From NCBI GenBank assembly GCA_013791905.1, contig VMSX01000030.1, positions 166,741-230,740 of the forward strand: 64,000 nt of DNA, read 5' to 3'. Position numbers and translations under genes: made by a program. The notes under the pieces were generated by a model. That model was not told the DNA's origin and ran no database searches. It worked only from the letters and a program-made list of their open reading frames with translations. The stretch is from Rhodocyclaceae bacterium. Its GTDB lineage: Bacteria > Pseudomonadota > Gammaproteobacteria > Burkholderiales > Rhodocyclaceae. Positions 57,674 through 64,000 of this stretch are shown here, in pieces; position 1 is the stretch's first letter; the number at the start of each line of letters is the position of its first letter.

Positions 57674-58435
57674 TTAAAGGCTGTCCCGCCACAGGCGGAT
57701 TGCACCGAAGGTGGCGACGTCGTTCGCCGGCGCATGGCCCAGACGTGCGGCGGCGGCGGCGATGACGGCTGGGGATTGCCAGCGCAGGAAGGGATTCGTG
57801 GCCAGTTCTTCGGCGAGCGTGGAGGGCACGGAGGGCCGGTCGCTGGCACGCAGTTGGGCGACCTGCGCACTGCGGGCGGCGATGGTCGCGTTGTCCGGTT
57901 CGACCATGTGCGCAAAGTTCAGACAGGATTGCGTATATTCGTGGGCGCAATAGACCAGCGTCTCAGGCGGCAGGGCCGTCAGGCGGGCGAGCGATGACTG
58001 CATCTGGGCCATCGTGCCCTCGAAGACGCGGCCACAACCGGCGCCGAACACGGTATCGCCACAGAACAGGATCCCCAAGCGATAATAGGCAATATGACCC
58101 AGCGTATGTCCCGGCACCTCGATCACCGTGAATTCCTCGCCCAGTCCCGGAATGTGCATGGTGGCGCCATCGCGCAGGGGATGGGTGACGACTTCGCCGG
58201 CTTCCCGCGTCGGGCCGAACACGGGCACCGGATAACGGGCGACGAGTTCGGCGATGCCGCCGATGTGGTCGCCATGCCGGTGCGTGACCAGGATCGCACA
58301 GAGGCGGTCGCCGGTTTGCTCGATGAAGCGCAGCACCGGAGCCGCATCGCCCGGGTCGACGACCACAAGCTGGCCGTCCTGGCGCAAGGCCCAGATGTAG
58401 TTGTCTTCAAATGCTTTGATCGGTTCGATTTGCAT
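57674..58435 (-). CDS. gloB: hydroxyacylglutathione hydrolase (glyoxalase II)
   Basis: Hydrolyses S-lactoylglutathione to lactate and glutathione, finishing methylglyoxal detoxification. The 253-residue metallo-beta-lactamase-fold protein has the two-metal motif LVTHRHGDHIGG (THxHxDH, near residue 54), further ligands in EVPGHTLGHIAYY and FCGDTVFGAGCGRVFEGT, and the C-terminal family block VYCAHEYTQSCLNFAHMVEP. ATG 58435 starts at the family N-terminus IEPIKAFEDNYIWALR. It is divergent from the methyltransferase-rnhA-dnaQ block, a conserved arrangement in proteobacteria. Confidence 0.96.
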   Translation of the reverse strand: MQIEPIKAFEDNYIWALRQDGQLVVVDPGDAAPVLRFIEQTGDRLCAILVTHRHGDHIGGIAELVARYPVPVFGPTREAGEVVTHPLRDGATMHIPGLGEEFTVIEVPGHTLGHIAYYRLGILFCGDTVFGAGCGRVFEGTMAQMQSSLARLTALPPETLVYCAHEYTQSCLNFAHMVEPDNATIAARSAQVAQLRASDRPSVPSTLAEELATNPFLRWQSPAVIAAAAARLGHAPANDVATFGAIRLWRDSL

Positions 58436-58452
58436 GGTGATCTCAAGAAATA

Positions 58453-58469
58453 CGCCGGGCCGCCCCAAG
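58453..58469 (+). repeat. repeat CGCCGGGCCGCCCCAAG, copy 1
   Basis: A 17-base sequence in the gloB-methyltransferase gap, followed by further hairpin-forming GC-rich sequence (CTTGGCCCCTTGGGG). An identical copy is at 60407-60423, so the two copies bracket the methyltransferase-rnhA-dnaQ block in direct orientation. Confidence 0.75.
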
Positions 58470-58533
58470 TATTTCTTGGCCCCTTGGGGGGGGAATGCCG
58501 CACGGCGGCGTTCTCGGGGGGAGCTTTATTCTA

Positions 58534-59265
58534 ATGGCGATTAATGGTTTTGCCGAATGGCTGGAAACACCCCTGGGAAAATATGTGCTGGCGTGGGAAC
58601 AACGCAAGCTCGATATTCTGCTGGCGGATATTTTTGGTTTCAATGCAGTGCAGGTTGGTTTTCCGCATCTCAATATGCTGCGGGCCAATCGCATGCCATT
58701 CCATGTGCTCTGTTGCGACCGGGGTGGTGTAATGGTGCAAAGCGATCCCCGCTTTCTACCCTTTGCATCGAACAGCATCGACCTGATCGTCCTGCCGCAT
58801 GTGCTCGAATTCAATGCCAACCCACACCAGGTTTTGCGTGAAGTGGAGCGGGTACTGGTGCCGGAAGGTAGCGTGGTGGTGATCGGGTTCAATCCCTACA
58901 GCTTCTGGGGGCTGCGGCGCGCCATAGCCCGGCATGCCGGTCGCCCGCCCTGGCAGGGACGCTATCTCAGCGTGCCACGGCTGCGTGACTGGTTCACCTT
59001 GCTGGGTTTCGAGACCCGCAGTGGCGCCTTCGGTTGTTATATCCCGCCGGTGCGTCAGGAAAAATGGTTGAAGCGCTGGCGCTTCATGGATGCCGCCGGC
59101 GATCGCTGGTGGCCAATTGCGGGCGGGGTGTATGTTGTCCAGGCGATCAAGCGCCAGCAAGGCATGCGGCTGATCATGCCGAAATGGCATGAGCGCATGG
59201 CGGCCGCCCGCGCCATGGCTGCGGTGACACGCAAGCCGCTGACACAAAAAACGAAAGAACAATGA
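58534..59265 (+). CDS. class I SAM-dependent methyltransferase (YafS-like)
   Basis: A 243-residue protein of the methyltransferase type that sits between gloB and rnhA in many proteobacteria (YafS in E. coli); substrate unknown. Core blocks are [40 protein letters not shown] and [13 protein letters not shown]. The glycine-rich SAM loop is degenerate ([13 protein letters not shown] in place of a VLExGCG-type motif), which is usual in this subgroup. ATG 58534 is the family start. The stop overlaps the rnhA start (ATGA). Confidence 0.88.
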   Translation: MAINGFAEWLETPLGKYVLAWEQRKLDILLADIFGFNAVQVGFPHLNMLRANRMPFHVLCCDRGGVMVQSDPRFLPFASNSIDLIVLPHVLEFNANPHQVLREVERVLVPEGSVVVIGFNPYSFWGLRRAIARHAGRPPWQGRYLSVPRLRDWFTLLGFETRSGAFGCYIPPVRQEKWLKRWRFMDAAGDRWWPIAGGVYVVQAIKRQQGMRLIMPKWHERMAAARAMAAVTRKPLTQKTKEQ

Positions 59266-59699
59266 GCGATACCGTTGATATCTATACCGATGGCGCGTGC
59301 AGCGGCAATCCCGGCCCCGGTGGCTGGGGGGCTTTGCTGCGGGTGGGGGGCAAGGAGAAGGAACTGTCGGGCTATGACCCGGCCACCACGAACAACCGCA
59401 TGGAGCTGATGGCAGTCATCGAGGCACTGCGTTCTCTCAAGCGTCCAGTGGCGGCACGCGTGCATACCGATTCGCAATATGTGCAAAAGGGCATCAGCGA
59501 GTGGATCCACGGCTGGAAAAAACGCGGCTGGAAAACCGCCGGTCGCCAGCCCGTGAAGAATGTCGACCTCTGGCAGGCGCTCGACGCTGCCACGGTCGGC
59601 CACAAAATCGAATGGCTGTGGGTGCGCGGCCATTCCGGACATGTGGAGAACGAGCGCGTCGATGTATTGGCCCGCCGCGCCATCGAGGAACATGTATGA
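59262..59699 (+). CDS. rnhA: ribonuclease HI
   Basis: Cleaves RNA in RNA-DNA hybrids. The 145-residue protein carries all four acidic catalytic residues: Asp in [16 protein letters not shown], Glu in [13 protein letters not shown], Asp in [12 protein letters not shown], and Asp in [12 protein letters not shown], plus the flexible-loop histidine region [10 protein letters not shown]. It overlaps the genes on both sides by 4 bp (ATGA), so methyltransferase, rnhA and dnaQ are translated as one unit. Confidence 0.98.
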   Translation: MSDTVDIYTDGACSGNPGPGGWGALLRVGGKEKELSGYDPATTNNRMELMAVIEALRSLKRPVAARVHTDSQYVQKGISEWIHGWKKRGWKTAGRQPVKNVDLWQALDAATVGHKIEWLWVRGHSGHVENERVDVLARRAIEEHV

Positions 59700-60403
59700 G
59701 CATTATTCGCCAGGTCATGCTGGACACCGAAACCACCGGACTCGAATGGCGTCAGGGTGAACGGGTCATCGAGATTGCTTGTGTCGAGATGGTGAGCCGC
59801 AAGCTGACCGGCCGGCATTTTCATTGTTATCTGAATCCCGGGCGCGCCATTGGCGCGGGGGCTCAGGCCGTGCATGGGTTGACCGACGAGTTTCTTGCCG
59901 ACAAGCCGAAATTTGCCGATGTTGCCGAGGAGTTGCTCGAATTTGTGTGCGATGCCGAAGTCATCATTCACAACGCGCCCTTCGATGTCGGCTTTCTCGA
60001 CAATGAACTGGAATTGATCGACCGGGAACCGCTGAAGTCCGGCTGCAATTGCATTACCGATACGCTCAAAATGGCGCGCGAATTGCGGCCCGGTAAAAAG
60101 AACAACCTCGATGCGCTGTGCAGCGAATTCGGGGTTGATAACTCAAGCCGGCAGTTGCATGGCGCCTTGCTCGACGCCGAGCTGCTGGCCGAGGTCTATC
60201 TGGCGATGACGCGCGGCCAGGAAAGCCTGATGATGGATCTGGAAATGGGTTCGGCAGAAATGGTCGCCCTGATGGCCGGCGAACGTCCGCCAGTGCGCGT
60301 GCTGGCCGCGACTGCCGACGAGTTGGCCGAGCATGAACGCGTGCTGGCCGAGATCGACAAGGAAAGCAAGGGCAAGACGCTGTGGAGAATGTTGGCGGCC
60401 TGA
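59696..60403 (+). CDS. dnaQ: DNA polymerase III epsilon subunit (3'-5' exonuclease)
   Basis: Proofreading subunit of the replicative polymerase. The 235-residue protein has Exo [13 protein letters not shown], Exo [18 protein letters not shown] and Exo III epsilon [17 protein letters not shown] (His and Asp of the DEDDh class). The C-terminal tail ([20 protein letters not shown]) is where epsilon binds the alpha subunit. I see no standard QL-x-LF-type clamp motif, but the region before the tail is short. ATG 59696 overlaps the rnhA stop. Confidence 0.97.
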   Translation: MSIIRQVMLDTETTGLEWRQGERVIEIACVEMVSRKLTGRHFHCYLNPGRAIGAGAQAVHGLTDEFLADKPKFADVAEELLEFVCDAEVIIHNAPFDVGFLDNELELIDREPLKSGCNCITDTLKMARELRPGKKNNLDALCSEFGVDNSSRQLHGALLDAELLAEVYLAMTRGQESLMMDLEMGSAEMVALMAGERPPVRVLAATADELAEHERVLAEIDKESKGKTLWRMLAA

Positions 60404-60406
60404 TAC

Positions 60407-60423
60407 CGCCGGGCCGCCCCAAG
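60407..60423 (+). repeat. repeat CGCCGGGCCGCCCCAAG, copy 2
   Basis: Identical to 58453-58469 and in the same orientation, immediately after the dnaQ stop. The following 130 bp are GC-rich and repetitive, without a credible gene. Confidence 0.75.
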
Positions 60424-60578
60424 ACAAGGCCGTAGGCCGCAGGACAGCCGAAGGCTGGTTCCGCAAAGCGGAATGCGACTTTGTCGCACACAAGGCGGCA
60501 CGCGGCGCCAGCCGCAACCCGTACCACAACCTAGAACAACCCTCCCCGTAACAAACGAGCGCAGCGATCCGTCTGGAA

Positions 60579-60592
60579 CCCCCGCGAGGGGG
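60579..60592. terminator. possible bidirectional terminator, dnaQ / glgB
   Basis: CCCCC-GCGA-GGGGG hairpin 10 bp from the convergent glgB stop at 60603. The stem is short and no T-run follows on either strand, so strength is doubtful. Confidence 0.35.
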
Positions 60593-60602
60593 GCGGGCTT
60601 AT

Positions 60603-62522
<1,920 letters not shown>

Positions 62523-62867
62523 ATGTGCTCCGTCCTGAGTGGCAGGATTGGCGTGACGATCTGCGCCTGACATCACGGATTGCTGGATGAAGGGTCAGGT
62601 TCAAACGGAAATTCAGCGAATGTTCGATGCGCGCATCGGAGAACTCCGCGCCGACCTGTTAGACCGTTTCTTCTACCATACTTTTTCAGGGATGGGGTGA
62701 CCTGCTACTGTAGCCGTACTGCGCGGAGCAGGCGGTCGATGCCCCCGTGCTGATTGTTCGGGTTGCGTCATGACCATGATGCCGTATCGATGACAAAACA
62801 TTATTGCGCCTTGATTCTGGGCGCGATAATACCTATATGAACACCCATCACCGGAACGTCACCGCAC
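62523..62867. promoter_or_regulatory. divergent promoter gap between glgB copy 2 and the FemAB-like gene
   Basis: 345 bp. A -10-like GATAAT at 62825-62830 with TTGCGC 15 bp upstream could serve the rightward gene. ACAAAACATTATTGC at 62794-62807 closely resembles CAAAACATTATTGC in the mscS/marR control region (39747-39760), so both sites may bind the same factor. A 37-codon frame at 62587-62700 (starts [20 protein letters not shown]) has no clear ribosome binding site and is not called. Confidence 0.4.
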
Positions 62868-64000
62868 ATGCTTGACGCCACACTTCTTACGAGCGCGCTT
62901 GACCTCGACGAGGCCGACTGGCAGGGGCTGGCCACGGCCGGCGATCCCTTCGTCAGCCGAGCGTTCCTCGGCGCGGCCGAGCAATGCGTCACCGCACGCG
63001 GCCCGCTGGGCTGGAAGCCGATGCACCTTGTGCTGCGCGCCGATGAAGGGCGGATCGCCGGCTTGTTGCCCATGTATGAACGCCATCACTGGTACGGCGA
63101 TTTCGCGATGGATTACAGCTGGGGAGCAGCCTGGCAGCAGGCCGGACTGAGTTACTTTCCGAAATTCGTCACCGGCGTGCCCTTCACGCCGTCACCGGGA
63201 CCGCGCCTGCTGGTGGCGGGCAATGGCGGTTCCGAGGTTGCTGCTGCACTGATCGCCGCCGCCAGAGATCTCACCGTCGCTTCGGGCGCCTCCAACTGGC
63301 AATGCCTGTATGTGCGCGAACCCGAGCGCGCGATGCTTGAAGCGGCCGGGCTGCTGGTGCGGCGCGGCGTGCAGTTCCACTGGCTCAATCGCGGCTATCG
63401 CGATTTCACCGATTTTCTGGGCACCTTCACGGCCGAGAAGCGCAAGAAGCTGAAGCGCGAGCGGCGCGCGGTGGCCGATGCGGGATTGCGTGTCGAAGTG
63501 CTCCACGGCGACGAGATCGAAGATGCGCAGTGGTCGGTCATCCACCGCCATTACCAATGTACTTTCGAGCGGCTGGGTGGCTACGCCGTGTTCACTGCCG
63601 ATTTCTTCCGCAGCGTCGGCGCCGCGCTGGGTCGGCAGATGGTGGTGTTCTGCGCGTTCGACAGAGCGCGGCCCGAACAACCCGTGGCCTCGGCGATTTG
63701 CTACCGCGACGCCGCGGCGCTCTACGGTCGCCACTGGGGCACCGAGATCGACTGTCCCGGCCTGCATTTCGAGCTGTGCTACCACGCGGGCATCGAATAC
63801 GCGATCGGCCACGGCCTGCAGCGCTTCGAGCCCGGTGCGCAGGGCGAGCACAAGCTCGCCCGCGGCTTCGAGCCGGTGCCGACCTGGTCCGCCTTCTGGA
63901 TCGCCGATCCGCGCCTGCGCGACGCGGTGGCGCGCTACCTGGCGCGCGAAGAGGGCGCGATGCTGGACTACCAGACCGCGATGGCGGGGCACCTGCCGTA
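62868..64000 (+). CDS. FemAB-like/GNAT-fold acyltransferase (COG3146, DUF482 type), 3' end outside window
   Basis: The frame is open from ATG 62868 to the right edge (377 complete codons). The protein matches the DUF482/FemAB-like predicted N-acyltransferase group: MDYSWGAAWQQAGLSYFPKF followed by VTGVPFTPSPGPRLLVAG near residue 90, then LGTFTAEKRKKLKRERRAV, ATAVVFTADFFRSVG-like FTADFFRSVGAALGRQMVVF, ASAICYRDAAALYGRHWGTE, and GLQRFEPGAQGEHKLARGFE near the end. The reaction is unknown. It is divergent from glgB copy 2. Only a few residues are likely to be missing at the C-terminus. Confidence 0.9.
   Translation, partial: MLDATLLTSALDLDEADWQGLATAGDPFVSRAFLGAAEQCVTARGPLGWKPMHLVLRADEGRIAGLLPMYERHHWYGDFAMDYSWGAAWQQAGLSYFPKFVTGVPFTPSPGPRLLVAGNGGSEVAAALIAAARDLTVASGASNWQCLYVREPERAMLEAAGLLVRRGVQFHWLNRGYRDFTDFLGTFTAEKRKKLKRERRAVADAGLRVEVLHGDEIEDAQWSVIHRHYQCTFERLGGYAVFTADFFRSVGAALGRQMVVFCAFDRARPEQPVASAICYRDAAALYGRHWGTEIDCPGLHFELCYHAGIEYAIGHGLQRFEPGAQGEHKLARGFEPVPTWSAFWIADPRLRDAVARYLAREEGAMLDYQTAMAGHLP

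Noticed and set aside
57652-57915. N-terminal extension of the substrate-binding protein to 57915
   Set aside because: It overlaps gloB, and ATG 57651 gives a proper signal peptide.
62587-62700. 37-codon frame starting [20 protein letters not shown]
   Set aside because: Weak ribosome binding site and no comparison available; kept only as a note in the gap description.

Overview
The window looks like a chromosome segment of a betaproteobacterium, most likely Rhodocyclales (Azoarcus/Aromatoleum/Dechloromonas/Accumulibacter-like). The basis is gene content and order: rlmE-ftsH, gloB divergent from a methyltransferase-rnhA-dnaQ block, and above all a tungsten aldehyde oxidoreductase operon in the aorABCDE order described for Aromatoleum. 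The genome is GC-rich. The species is an inference.

Layout. 1-6 kb: the 3' end of glgP (glycogen phosphorylase), then pgl, gnd and zwf (oxidative pentose phosphate pathway) and a MazE/MazF-type toxin-antitoxin pair with a perfect operator palindrome. 6-13 kb: housekeeping genes (rdgC, a YchJ-like gene, a YajD-like HNH gene, uvrB, yhbY, rlmE, ftsH). 13-40 kb: one very long minus-strand unit, read from 39.7 kb down to 13.1 kb: mscS, glgB, glgE, treS-mak, a CmpX-like membrane gene, a second treS-mak, glgC, glgX, treZ, a malQ-treY fusion, an (alpha/alpha)6-type glycoside hydrolase, a ClC channel and an unknown gene. It can build, branch, debranch and recycle alpha-1,4-glucan, make trehalose from glucan (TreY/TreZ), interconvert trehalose and maltose (TreS), phosphorylate maltose and polymerise it again (GlgE). 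Three channel-type genes are interleaved, which suggests an osmotic-stress role. A MarR-type gene is divergent from its head. No glycogen synthase (GlgA) is in the window.

40-49.5 kb: a complete tungsten module. aorABCDE (ferredoxin, W-pterin catalytic subunit, FAD/NADH subunit, MoaD-like and MoeA-like cofactor proteins) followed by an Old Yellow Enzyme gene runs leftward. A small unknown gene plus tupBCA (tungstate ABC transporter) runs rightward from a shared control region that holds an inverted repeat.

49.5-55 kb: tRNA-Asn, then an island of visibly lower GC: a six-gene operon of proteins I cannot name, led by a ribbon-helix-helix-like protein, and a Fic-domain protein with an atypical core motif and three tandem palindromes upstream. 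No integrase is visible. 55-64 kb: amtB, an orphan branched-chain-type substrate-binding protein, gloB, methyltransferase-rnhA-dnaQ, a second glgB, and the start of a FemAB-like acyltransferase gene that runs off the right edge.

A short dispersed repeat (core AAAGTCGGCGCTGG followed by a GGGACGGC-like segment) occurs eight times across the window, in both orientations. Six copies lie inside genes, where four read as a K-V-G-A-G peptide.
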